DNA from: Desulfovibrio sp.
GTDB taxonomy: Bacteria; Desulfobacterota; Desulfovibrionia; Desulfovibrionales; Desulfovibrionaceae
Assembly (NCBI GenBank): GCA_022837365.1
Contig: JALHHV010000008.1
Location: 1 to 17,173 of the forward strand
Reading direction: 5' to 3'
DNA length: 17,173 bases
Shown here: positions 1 through 7,250 of the stretch, piece by piece
How the letters are laid out: the number at the start of each line of letters is the position of its first letter
How positions within the stretch are numbered: position 1 is the stretch's first letter
The notes under the pieces: generated by a model
The model's database searches: none
The model's input: the letters and a program-made list of their open reading frames with translations, nothing else
Told to the model about the DNA's origin: nothing
Program-made: the position numbers and the translations under genes

Positions 1-72
1 GCCTTCATGGCGGAAATCGAAACCCTGCTCGAAGGCGAGCGGATAGGGCAGTTCGTGTCGCAACTGGCGTGA
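1..72 (+). CDS. 3' end of an unidentified gene (partial)
   Basis: Frame 1 is open from the window edge and ends at a TGA at 70-72, giving 23 residues that finish in GERIGQFVSQLA. Codons are G/C-rich at the third position, as in the real genes here. The fragment is too short to assign to a family, and nothing about function should be inferred. The last two bases of its stop codon (71-72) are also the first two bases of the palindromic repeat that follows, so the repeat begins inside or right at the end of this gene. The original C-terminus may therefore have been altered by the repeat. Confidence 0.5.
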   Translation, partial: AFMAEIETLLEGERIGQFVSQLA

Positions 73-238
73 GGGCGTTCTCCAAATAGTCTTTTCGCGC
101 GTTGGCTTCCGACCAGAAGGGCGCAATGCGTGGCCGCACGACTCGCGCTGCGCGCTTGCCTAACGGCTGCCGCGCGCCCTCATGGCGGGTTCGTTCTCCT
201 TGCCAGCGAACGAAAATCCTGCCTTGGAGAAAGCCCTC
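71..238 (+). repeat. MITE-like palindromic repeat, short copy
   Basis: This 168-bp unit has long imperfect terminal inverted repeats. The left tip GAGGGCGTTCTCCAA (71-85) matches the reverse complement of the right tip at 224-238 in 14 of 15 positions. Pairing continues inward for about 60 bp (TTTTCG, CGTTGGC and other blocks). The core at 141-168 matches 11635-11662 in the second copy with one mismatch in 28 bases. The right arm (181-220) also matches that of the second copy. No transposase is encoded, so this is a non-autonomous element or a folded intergenic unit. It overlaps the stop codon of the upstream gene. No clear target-site duplication is visible. Confidence 0.8.
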
Positions 239-338
239 GGCACCGCGCGGAATGCGCGGGGGCAGCCAATGCCCATTGCAACAGTGCCCTTTCCCGACCT
301 GATCTTTTCTGCACAGTCTTTTTTTTCCCGGAGCATGC

Positions 339-2047
339 GTGACACGCAACTGGATATTCCGCCCGGAGCCGGAGGCGGCAACGCCGCCGTTCGCGGCTTG
401 GGCAGAGCGGCTGGAAGTATCGGAACTCATCGTGCGGCTGCTGTGGCGGCGCGGGGTGGGGTCCGTGGACGACATGGCCCTGTACCTTTCGCCCAACCTG
501 CGGCACCTGGCCCCGCTGGCCCAGTGGCCGGGGCTGGAGCAGGCGGCCAGCACCCTGAGTTGCTGGCCGGGCTGCCGTTCGCCGTGTGGGGCGACTATGA
601 CGTGGACGGGGTGACCTCCACGGCGCTGGTCAAGGGCGTGCTGGCCCACCACGGCATCGAGACGGCGCACCACATCCCGGACCGGCGCGAGGAAGGCTAC
701 GGCCTGAACGTGGCGTGGGTGGAGCGGCTGGCGGCGCAGGGCGTGCGCCTGCTGCTGACCGTGGATTGCGGCATCTCGGACGTGGAGCCGGTGCGCCGGG
801 CGCGCGAACTGGGCATGACGGTGGTGGTGTCCGACCACCACATGCCGCCCGAGGGCTTGCCCGAGGCCGACGCCATCTGCAATCCGCGTCTGGCGGAATG
901 CCCGTGCCCGGCCCTGGCCGGGGTGGGGGTGAGCTTTCTGGTCATGGCGGCGGTGAACGCGGCCCTGGCCGAACGCACCGGCAAAAAGGCCGACATGCGC
1001 GACTTCCTCGACCTGGTGGCGCTGGGCACGCTGGCCGACGTGGTGAGCCTGCACGGGCAGAACCGCATCCTGGTCAAGAACGGCCTGCTGAAAATCGCCG
1101 AGGCCCGGCGGCCCGGCATGGCCGCGCTGAAGACGGTGAGCGGATACAACCCCTCGGCCGCCATCGGGGCGGGGCAGGTGGTGTTCGGCCTTGCGCCGCG
1201 CATCAACGCGGCGGGGCGCATGGGCAAGGCGGAACTGGCCCTGCAACTGCTGCTGACCGGCGACCACGCCGAGGCGGCCCGGCTGGCCCAGGAACTGGAC
1301 GCGGAGAACGCCCGGCGCCGGGCCGAGGAAGACCGCATCCTCGACGCCGCCAAAAAGCAGGCCGAAGGGCAGTTGCACCGCGTGGGCCTTGTGCTGCACG
1401 GCGACGACTGGCACCCCGGCGTCATCGGCATCGTGGCCTCGCGCATGGTGGACGAGTTCTACCGGCCCACGCTGATCCTGAGCCGCGACGGCGAATCCAT
1501 GAAGGGCTCCGGCCGCTCGGTGGCGGAATTCGACCTGCACGCCGGGCTGACCCGCTGCGCCGACCTGTTCACCAATTTCGGCGGGCACCATCAGGCGGCG
1601 GGCATGAGCATGGCCGCCAGCCACGTGGAAACCCTGCGCGAACGGTTCGACGCCGTGGTGCGCGCGGAACTGGGCGACACGCCGCTGACCCCGCGCCTGA
1701 AGCTGGACGGCGAACTGGGCTTCGCCCTGGCCGGGGATTTCACCCTGCTCAAGGAACTGGAAATGCTCCAGCCGTTCGGCATGGGCAACGCCGAGCCGGT
1801 GTTCGCCTCGCCGCCGGTGCTGGTGCGCGACCTGCGCCGCTTCGGCCCCGCGCGCGACCACGTGGAACTGCAACTGACCGACGAGAGTTGCGGCATCACC
1901 CTGCGCGCCAAGGCGTGGCGGCAGTCGGACCAGTTTCCGGACAGCCTGCGCGGCACGCGGCTGCGCCTGGCCTACACCCCGCGCATCGACCGTTACAACG
2001 GCGCGGCGTCGGTGGATTTGCGCATCAAGGACTGGAAGGCGGAATAG
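339..2047 (+). CDS. recJ: Single-stranded-DNA-specific exonuclease RecJ, apparently frameshifted
   Basis: RecJ is a 5'-3' ssDNA exonuclease of the DHH phosphoesterase superfamily, acting in recombination and repair. The catalytic motifs are visible: GDYDVDG (from 590), TVDCGIS, VVVSDHH, ALGTLADVV and APRINAAGRMG. The DHHA1 motif FGGHHQAAGMSM and a C-terminal OB-like part (LQPFGMGNAEPVF) follow. The N-terminal 73 residues (GTG start at 339, GGAG at 330-333, protein beginning MTRNWIFRPEPE) lie in another frame from the catalytic part. The switch falls between 555 and 562 and fits loss of one base or gain of two. Restoring one base gives about 569 residues, normal for the family. Upstream of the switch the catalytic frame encodes low-complexity sequence and begins inside the repeat, so a start at 182 or 335 is not credible. 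It may be a real mutation or a sequence error; I see no slippery heptamer. Confidence 0.85.
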
Positions 2048-2169
2048 GGGACGGCGGCGCTTCATGCCGCCCGCGCGGCGGTCCGCCCCGTTGCCCTTCT
2101 GCCCGCGCGTGGCTATCGTCTTCGTGCGGCACGGGATTTCCCTGCCGCCGCTTTTCGCTGGAGCCATGC

Positions 2170-2871
2170 ATGGACGAGAACCCACACCCACAGGACGGCG
2201 GAACGCCGCCACCGGACGCAGGCCGCACCGGAAACGGCGCGGCCGGTGCGCGTTGCAACGGCCGCTCCCCTCTGGATCGCCTGTGGCGGACCGTGCGGCT
2301 GTACCGGCTGCGGCTGGTGCGGCTGCCGTCCACGCCGCACCGCATCGCGTTGGGCGTGGGCCTGGGCATGCTCATCGGCTCCATTCCGCTGATTCCCTCG
2401 CAGATGCTGCTGGCGGGCGTGGTGGCCTGGCTGCTGCGGGCCAGCCCCGCGGCGGCGGTCATCGCCACGCTGTATTCCAATCCGGTCACCTTCGGGCCGC
2501 TGTACGCCATCTTCTTCGCCATCGGGTCGTTCCTGCTGCCCGGCATGCACGTGGCCTTGCCCGACGACCTCGCCAATCTCACCTCGCTGCTGTCCATGGG
2601 CTGGGACGTGTACCTTGTGCTGTGCGCGGGCGGGATGGTGTTCGGGGCGGTGGCCGGGGTGGCGGCCTATGTGGTCACCCTGCGCATGGTGGCCGCCTAC
2701 CAGCAGCGGCGGATGCGCTGGCGCACCGGGGCCAGGAACGCCCCGCCCGTGGTGATGGGCTGCACGCCGTCCGAAGGGGGCGACGGGTGCGAACCGGATG
2801 GCATCGTGAATGGCGCCGGACGGCCGGATGCCGGGCACGGGGCATCCGGGCCACGGGACGCGCGCGGGTAA
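2170..2871 (+). CDS. DUF2062 integral membrane protein
   Basis: This 233-residue protein starts at ATG 2170 with GGAG at 2160-2163, 6 bases upstream. Residues 1-35 are Gly/Pro-rich and probably disordered. The core has the DUF2062 pattern: STPHRIALGVGLGMLIGSIP, then LYSNPVTFGPLYAIFFAIGS, with hydrophobic stretches near residues 59-90, 93-123 and 146-173. A basic segment follows the last membrane stretch (QQRRMRWR). The tail of about 50 residues is Gly/Asp-rich and non-conserved in appearance. The biochemical role of DUF2062 proteins is not established. The gene follows recJ by 122 bp with no visible terminator, so co-transcription is possible. It converges with the next gene across 56 bp. Confidence 0.8.
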   Translation: MDENPHPQDGGTPPPDAGRTGNGAAGARCNGRSPLDRLWRTVRLYRLRLVRLPSTPHRIALGVGLGMLIGSIPLIPSQMLLAGVVAWLLRASPAAAVIATLYSNPVTFGPLYAIFFAIGSFLLPGMHVALPDDLANLTSLLSMGWDVYLVLCAGGMVFGAVAGVAAYVVTLRMVAAYQQRRMRWRTGARNAPPVVMGCTPSEGGDGCEPDGIVNGAGRPDAGHGASGPRDARG

Positions 2872-2927
2872 CGCTGTGGCGGTGTCCGCCGTTGGTGGCG
2901 GGCACGGCGAAAGGCGGGCGGATGGGC

Positions 2928-4025
2928 TCAGGAATCGGGGCGGTACGCGGTGCGTGCCGCCTCTTGCAGTTCCGGGGGCAGCAGGTACAGCCACGGCGGG
3001 GGGCAGGACGCGTCGAAGTCCGGCAGTTCGATGCGGGCGTGGTGCAGGAACAGCGTGGATTCGGCGGGCTGTTGTTCCGGTTTCGCTCCGGGGAGCTGCG
3101 GCCCGGCGGCATCGGGACCGCCGTAGCGCGCATCCCCCACGATGGGGTGCCCCAGCGCGGCGAGGTGGGCGCGAATCTGGTGCCGCGCGCCCTTGCGGAT
3201 GACGCAGCGCACCAGCGTGCAGGGTGCGCCCGTAGCGGTCATGACCCCCAGCGGCGTGACCTCGGTATGGCGCAACGGGTCGGGGGTGTCGCCGGGCAGG
3301 ACGCGGGTGGTGGCCCGGTTGGCCGTGTCCAGCGCGCGGCGCACCGTCACCGGGTGCTCCAGCACCCCGTGCGCCAGGGCAAGGTAGGTCTTGGCCGTCC
3401 GCCCGGAATTTTCGGCCGCGTGGAAGTGGCCGGCGGCCTGCGGGGTGTGCGCGGCCAGCAGGATGCCCGAGGTGGGACCGTCCAGCCGGTTGAGCAGGCG
3501 CGGAACGCCGGTGGCGTCCTGCGGGCCGGGTGCGCCGATAAGGCCGGGCAGCAGCGCTTCCACGCTGGGGGCGGCGCTGCCCGCGATGGCGGCGGAATGC
3601 AGCCCGCCGGGTTTGTACAGCGCCACGAGGCCATGGGCCTCGGCCAGCACGCGCGGTGCGTCGGCGGGGGCCGTCGGGGTGAGGTTTCGCACCGTGTCAT
3701 GCGCTTGGCCCGGCGTCGCAATCAGCGGGCGCAGTTCCACCAACTGTCCGGCCTGCACGCATGCGCCCGGCGGGGCGGGGCGGCCGTCCAGCAGTACGGC
3801 GTGGGTCTGCCACAGGCGGCGGCGTGCACGCAGCCCCGCGTCAGGGGGAAGGGGGGCGGGCATGCCCGGCGGCAGATCCAGCAGGGGCAGCAGCCGGGCC
3901 AGGGCGGCATCCAGCCGCGCGCCGTGGTCTTCGGGCAGGATGCGGGCCGACGCGGCATGAGGCGCGGCATGCGGGGGCGCGATGTGGGGAGAGGCGTGGG
4001 AAGGGGGAACTGGTGGGGCGCTCAT
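2928..4025 (-). CDS. RluA-family RNA pseudouridine synthase
   Basis: The 365-residue protein isomerises uridine to pseudouridine in rRNA or tRNA; the target site cannot be told from sequence. Visible motifs are KPGGLHS (about 138-144), NRLDGPTSGI with the catalytic aspartate near residue 182, KTYLALAHG (about 212-220), and GARHQIRAHLAALGHPIVGD (about 279-298), then LFLHHARIEL. The usual HRLD reads NRLD here. Residues 30-105 resemble a divergent S4-like RNA-binding region. The first 26 residues are Pro/His/Ala-rich, so the true start may lie further in; no strong ribosome binding site precedes ATG 4025. It lies 67 bp downstream of the histidine kinase gene on the same strand and may be co-transcribed with it. 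It is convergent with the DUF2062 gene. Confidence 0.85.
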   Translation of the reverse strand: MSAPPVPPSHASPHIAPPHAAPHAASARILPEDHGARLDAALARLLPLLDLPPGMPAPLPPDAGLRARRRLWQTHAVLLDGRPAPPGACVQAGQLVELRPLIATPGQAHDTVRNLTPTAPADAPRVLAEAHGLVALYKPGGLHSAAIAGSAAPSVEALLPGLIGAPGPQDATGVPRLLNRLDGPTSGILLAAHTPQAAGHFHAAENSGRTAKTYLALAHGVLEHPVTVRRALDTANRATTRVLPGDTPDPLRHTEVTPLGVMTATGAPCTLVRCVIRKGARHQIRAHLAALGHPIVGDARYGGPDAAGPQLPGAKPEQQPAESTLFLHHARIELPDFDASCPPPWLYLLPPELQEAARTAYRPDS

Positions 4026-4092
4026 GCTCGGCAGCCTGCAAGGGGGGGGAGGGGCGTGGGCCTTCGCCGCATCCGCCGCCTCCGCGTGGCGT

Positions 4093-5595
4093 TCAGCGTT
4101 GGGCGGCGGACTCCGCCAAAGCCCGTTCCGCCGTGGACATGGCGCCCACGCGCAGGGGCACGGCCACCCGGAAGGCGGCGCCGCTGCCGGGCTCGCTTTC
4201 CACCCACACCCGGCCGCCGTGCGCGGTGACGATGCGCTTGACGATGGTCAGCCCAAGGCCAGTGCTGGCCTCGCCCGCCGTGGGCCTGGCGCTCAGCTTT
4301 TCGAACGAGAGGAACATGCGCTCGCGCTCCTCGGGCAGGATGCCGGGGCCTTCGTCCGCCACCTCGAACACCGCCTCTGCGCCGTGGACGCGCACGGCCA
4401 CGGTGATGCACGTCTGCGGCGGGGTGAACTTCACCGCGTTGCTCAGCAGGTTGTCGAACACCTGGGCCATGCGGCGCGGGTCGAACATGCACTGTGCGTG
4501 CTCGAAGTGCTTGTCGATGCGGATGTTCTTGGCGCCCGCCGCCAGAGAGGCGAAGGACAGCCGTTCCGCCGCCAGCACGGCCAGGTCGCCGGGTTGCAGC
4601 ACCAGGTCCAGCCGGCCGCTCTCGATGACGGTGACGTCCAGCAGGTCGTTGACCAGTTGGAGCATTTCGTTGCTGGCCTGGTGCATGGTGCCCAGCACGC
4701 TGTGCTGGTCCTCGGTCAGCGGGCCCAGCACCCCGTCCAGCAACAGGCGGCTGAACCCCCGGATGCCGTTGATGGGGTTGCGCAGGTCGTGCGCGGCCAT
4801 GCCCAGGAAGCGGTTCTTGACGTCGTTCAGTTCCACCAGGGTGCGCGCGCGTTCCACCGTCTCCACGTTCTGGAGCACCCGGCAGTACAGTTCCTCGCGC
4901 AGGAAGGGCTTGGTGATGAAGTCGTCGGCGCCGTTCTTGATGAATTCGACGGTGAGCGGGCGTTCGGCGTGCACGGAAACGCCCATGATCGACAAGGTCT
5001 CGCGCGGGTAGCGTTCGCGGATGCGGCGGGTCAGTTCCAGCCCGTCCATGTCGGGCATCATGAAGTCGGTGATCACCAGCATCACGTCGGGGTTGCGCTC
5101 CAGCACGCGCAGGGCCGTGGGGCCGCCGGACGCCTCGTACACTTGGAACATGTAGCGGCGCAGCTCTTCCTTCATGAAGGTGCGCATGGAGGGCGAATCG
5201 TCCACCACCAGTATCTTGGCCGAGCGGTTGCGGTGCAGCCGGGCCACGGCGCGCACCACGTTGTCCACGGCGCGCTCGTCCTTGATGATGTAGTCGATGA
5301 CGTCCTTGGAAAGGATGTAGCGGCGCGTGGTGTCGTCCAGGCGCGAGGTGAACACCAGCGAAGGCACCTTGCGGGTGCGCGCATGGTCCACCACTTCGCC
5401 GTCGGGGGCATCGGGCAGGGTAAGGTCGAGAATGGCAAGGAACAGGTTGGGGCCCTGTTCGTCCATGATGCGGACGGCCTCCGCGCACGTGCCTGCCGTG
5501 ACCACGGAAAATCCGAGGCGTTCGGCGATGCGCGTGCGCAGTTCGTCCGCGCTGGCGCGGCTGTCCTCGACGATGAGGATGAGCGGATGCGTCAT
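4093..5595 (-). CDS. Soluble hybrid kinase with two N-terminal receiver domains (REC-REC-HisKA-HATPase)
   Basis: A 500-residue signalling protein with no membrane segment. The first receiver spans about residues 5-120 (VEDS; predicted phosphoacceptor D57 in ILDLTLPD). The second spans about 126-245 (VVDDS; D177 in ITDFMMPDMDG; Lys in ITKPF). A HisKA domain carries the phosphorylated histidine H269 in MAAHDLRNPINGIRGF. The ATPase domain has the N box DNLLSNAVKF (381-390), G1 DEGPGI (414-419) and G2 GLGLTI. It starts at ATG 5595 with GGAG about 5 bases upstream on the minus strand. The receivers precede the kinase, so phosphate arriving from another kinase may tune this one. No cognate output gene is adjacent. 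The CII-like gene lies 215 bp upstream on the same strand. Confidence 0.9.
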   Translation of the reverse strand: MTHPLILIVEDSRASADELRTRIAERLGFSVVTAGTCAEAVRIMDEQGPNLFLAILDLTLPDAPDGEVVDHARTRKVPSLVFTSRLDDTTRRYILSKDVIDYIIKDERAVDNVVRAVARLHRNRSAKILVVDDSPSMRTFMKEELRRYMFQVYEASGGPTALRVLERNPDVMLVITDFMMPDMDGLELTRRIRERYPRETLSIMGVSVHAERPLTVEFIKNGADDFITKPFLREELYCRVLQNVETVERARTLVELNDVKNRFLGMAAHDLRNPINGIRGFSRLLLDGVLGPLTEDQHSVLGTMHQASNEMLQLVNDLLDVTVIESGRLDLVLQPGDLAVLAAERLSFASLAAGAKNIRIDKHFEHAQCMFDPRRMAQVFDNLLSNAVKFTPPQTCITVAVRVHGAEAVFEVADEGPGILPEERERMFLSFEKLSARPTAGEASTGLGLTIVKRIVTAHGGRVWVESEPGSGAAFRVAVPLRVGAMSTAERALAESAAQR

Positions 5596-5695
5596 GTTGC
5601 TCCGTGCGGGCGTGCTGGCTTGCCGGTCCCGCGGACGGGAACGGCCAGGGAAGGGTGCGCCATTTCACACGGATTTGCAAGCATCCACGGAAGGG

Positions 5696-5737
5696 CCGGA
5701 CGGCATGGTCCGGACGGCATGGTCGGGGCGGCATGGT
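5696..5737. repeat. Tandem repeat, three 14-bp units
   Basis: Two perfect copies of CCGGACGGCATGGT (5696-5709 and 5710-5723) are followed by a third with two changes (5724-5737) and a partial fourth. The array lies in the 215-bp gap between the CII-like gene and the kinase gene, about 100 bp upstream of the kinase start codon. It could be a slippage-prone spacer or a set of protein-binding sites. Confidence 0.75.
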
Positions 5738-5774
5738 CGGAGGGGGGGGCGCGTCCCTGCGCCCCGCGTGCTGT

Positions 5775-5806
5775 CCGGCGGTGCCGCCGCGCGCGGCGAC
5801 CGCCGG
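5775..5806 (-). other. Strong GC-only hairpin just after the CII-like gene
   Basis: CCGGCGGT (5775-5782) pairs with ACCGCCGG (5799-5806). The interior contains the self-complementary CGCCGCGCGCGGCG. The hairpin begins 5 bases past the stop codon of the CII-like gene on the minus strand. No T-tract follows in that direction, so it is not a textbook intrinsic terminator. It could still stabilise the mRNA end or attenuate read-through into the kinase gene. Confidence 0.5.
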
Positions 5807-5810
5807 TCCT

Positions 5811-6077
5811 TCATGAACCGCCTTTGCCGCCGGTCTCCTCCGGGTGCGGCGTGAGCTGGTACCCCATCTCGTGGGCCATGTATTCCAGCGCGGCCACGTC
5901 GCGCGTCACCCGCATGATCTCCAGCAGGGTGTCCGCGCCCAGCTTGGCGCTGTGGTCGTGCGGATTCAGTTCCCGCATCATGGTGGGATAGGGCTTGCCG
6001 ATCTGCTGGGCGACCCACTTGGACCGCCGCGCCCCAAGGACGGCGCTCTGGGTGATGCTGGTCACGCTTCTGCGCAT
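5811..6077 (-). CDS. Phage CII-like small regulatory protein
   Basis: An 88-residue protein that I assign to the phage regulatory CII-like (CP76-type) family. The basis is the block WVAQQIGKPYPTMMRELNP (about 21-39) followed by AKLGADTLLEIMRVTRDVAA, a helix-turn-helix-like N-terminal part and a helical second part. The start at ATG 6077 is fixed by an excellent ribosome binding site, AGGAGGT, at 6083-6089 on the minus strand. The open frame runs on upstream to 6479, but that part has no such support. In phages, members are thought to act in transcription control. No other phage gene is visible here, so this is a lone, probably domesticated copy. It is divergent from the LuxR-type gene and upstream of the kinase gene. 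Confidence 0.75.
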   Translation of the reverse strand: MRRSVTSITQSAVLGARRSKWVAQQIGKPYPTMMRELNPHDHSAKLGADTLLEIMRVTRDVAALEYMAHEMGYQLTPHPEETGGKGGS

Positions 6078-6490
6078 GGGCGTACCTCCTGCCTGCGGTG
6101 TCTGGGAACCGGCGCGCCGTTGCGGCGCGCGGAGGGCACTGGACCATGATATCGCAGAAACCATGAAGAGGCAGGGTTGTAAACGTGGTGATACGGTATT
6201 TTGGGCGTTGAGCGTGACAGTATTTTCGTGGTAGTGTACCCGCAAATTGATGTAGGGTGATACTTCATCAGGTGGGGGTTGTGCGCTTGTACGGCGGGAT
6301 GTCACTGCATGGCGCGGGTGTGGGCCGCGTCGGCCCCGCATGCCGGAGCGGCAAGGCCGCCGGAGCCGGGGCGCGGAAGGGCGGATCGCCAGGCATGCCG
6401 GGCGGGTACGGGCGGCGGGCAAGGCCCGGCGCAAACATCGGGCAGGCCGTCGGCGCCACTGCGCACGGCGGCGGGGCATGGGGTGGAAGC
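6078..6490. promoter_or_regulatory. Divergent control region between the CII-like and LuxR-type genes
   Basis: This 413-bp stretch has no convincing gene. A perfect 8-bp-stem hairpin, GCGCGCCG-TTG-CGGCGCGC, occupies 6112-6130 in the leader of the CII-like gene. GGTGATAC occurs twice in the same orientation, at 6187-6194 and 6256-6263, within a relatively AT-rich segment (about 6140-6270) that probably holds the promoters. I could not fix clear -35/-10 boxes. From 6278 to 6490 the sequence is G-rich. The frame that is open into the LuxR-type gene there encodes Gly/Ala/Arg-rich filler, which I read as untranslated. Confidence 0.4.
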
Positions 6491-7186
6491 ATGGACAACG
6501 GGCGGAAGGTGTTCATTGCCGCGCATCAGCCGCTGATGCGCGAAGGGCTGAAGGTGCTGCTGCGCGGGGTGGACGGGGTGCGCGTGTGCGGCGAGGCGCC
6601 GGACGGGCGCGCCGCGCTGGAAGGGTGTGAACGCCTGGGGGCGGACCTGGCCGTCATCGAGTGCGGGCTGCCCCTGCTGGACGGGGTGTGCGTGATGCGC
6701 CTGCTGAAGCGCCGCCATCCGGCCCGGCGGGTGCTGGCCATCGGCGGGGACGACCCGGCCATGCTGCGCCCCGCGCTGGACGCGGGGGCCGACGGCTACC
6801 TGCTGCCGGAAGCGAGCGCGGAGGAAGTGCGGCTTGCGGTGCGCGCCGTGCTGGCGGGCGGGGGGTGGCTTTCGCCGTGGGCCGCGCGCGAGGTGCTGCG
6901 CGACAGGCGCGACGCCGCCGGGGCCGAACCGGCGGGACGGGAGCGCGATGCGCTGACCCTGCTGACCCCGCGCGAGCGCGAGGTGCTGCATCTGGTGGCC
7001 GAAGGCTACCGCAACCGCGAGATTGCCGGGTTGCTGGTGGTCAGCGACAGGACCGTGGAAAAGCATCGGGCCAACCTGTTCCGCAAGCTGTCGCTGCATT
7101 CGCAGTCCGATGCCAGGGCATGGGCCGAGGCGCGCGGTTTCGCGCTACGGCCGAGGCCGCGCGGCGAACGGCCGGGACTGGGCTGA
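6491..7186 (+). CDS. LuxR/NarL-type regulator with a degenerate receiver domain
   Basis: A 231-residue protein with a receiver-like domain (about 5-120) and an intact GerE/LuxR DNA-binding domain (about 155-210: LTPREREVLHLVAEGYRNRE, then TVEKHRANLFRKL). The receiver fold is recognisable by REGLKVLL, GADGYLL and LPLLDG, but the active site is gone. The acidic pair is A11-H12 (in IAAHQPLMREGL), the phosphoacceptor position is E57 (in AVIECGLP), the switch Thr/Ser is G85, and the conserved Lys is P106 (in GYLLPEAS). It therefore probably works without phosphorylation, or binds a ligand. The start at ATG 6491 is chosen for GGAAG just upstream and because the receiver begins 5 residues in; the frame is open back to 6257. 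It is divergent from the CII-like gene, and no sensor kinase is adjacent in the same operon. Confidence 0.85.
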   Translation: MDNGRKVFIAAHQPLMREGLKVLLRGVDGVRVCGEAPDGRAALEGCERLGADLAVIECGLPLLDGVCVMRLLKRRHPARRVLAIGGDDPAMLRPALDAGADGYLLPEASAEEVRLAVRAVLAGGGWLSPWAAREVLRDRRDAAGAEPAGRERDALTLLTPREREVLHLVAEGYRNREIAGLLVVSDRTVEKHRANLFRKLSLHSQSDARAWAEARGFALRPRPRGERPGLG

Positions 7187-7250
7187 GACGGGTTGGGCTG
7201 AGCCGGGCTGGACCGGACTGGATTGGGCCGGGCGGGGCTGGGCGGGGGCG

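Noticed and set aside
182..338. Extended N-terminus for RecJ from the frame open at 182
   Set aside because: It starts inside the palindromic repeat and the sequence to about 557 is low-complexity; the RecJ-like N-terminus lies in the other frame from 339.
555..565. Programmed -1 frameshift in recJ
   Set aside because: No slippery heptamer or obvious downstream pseudoknot is visible, and RecJ is not known to need frameshifting; mutation or sequence error is simpler.
5811..6479. Longer version of the CII-like protein
   Set aside because: The family match begins at 6077, exactly behind an AGGAGGT ribosome binding site.
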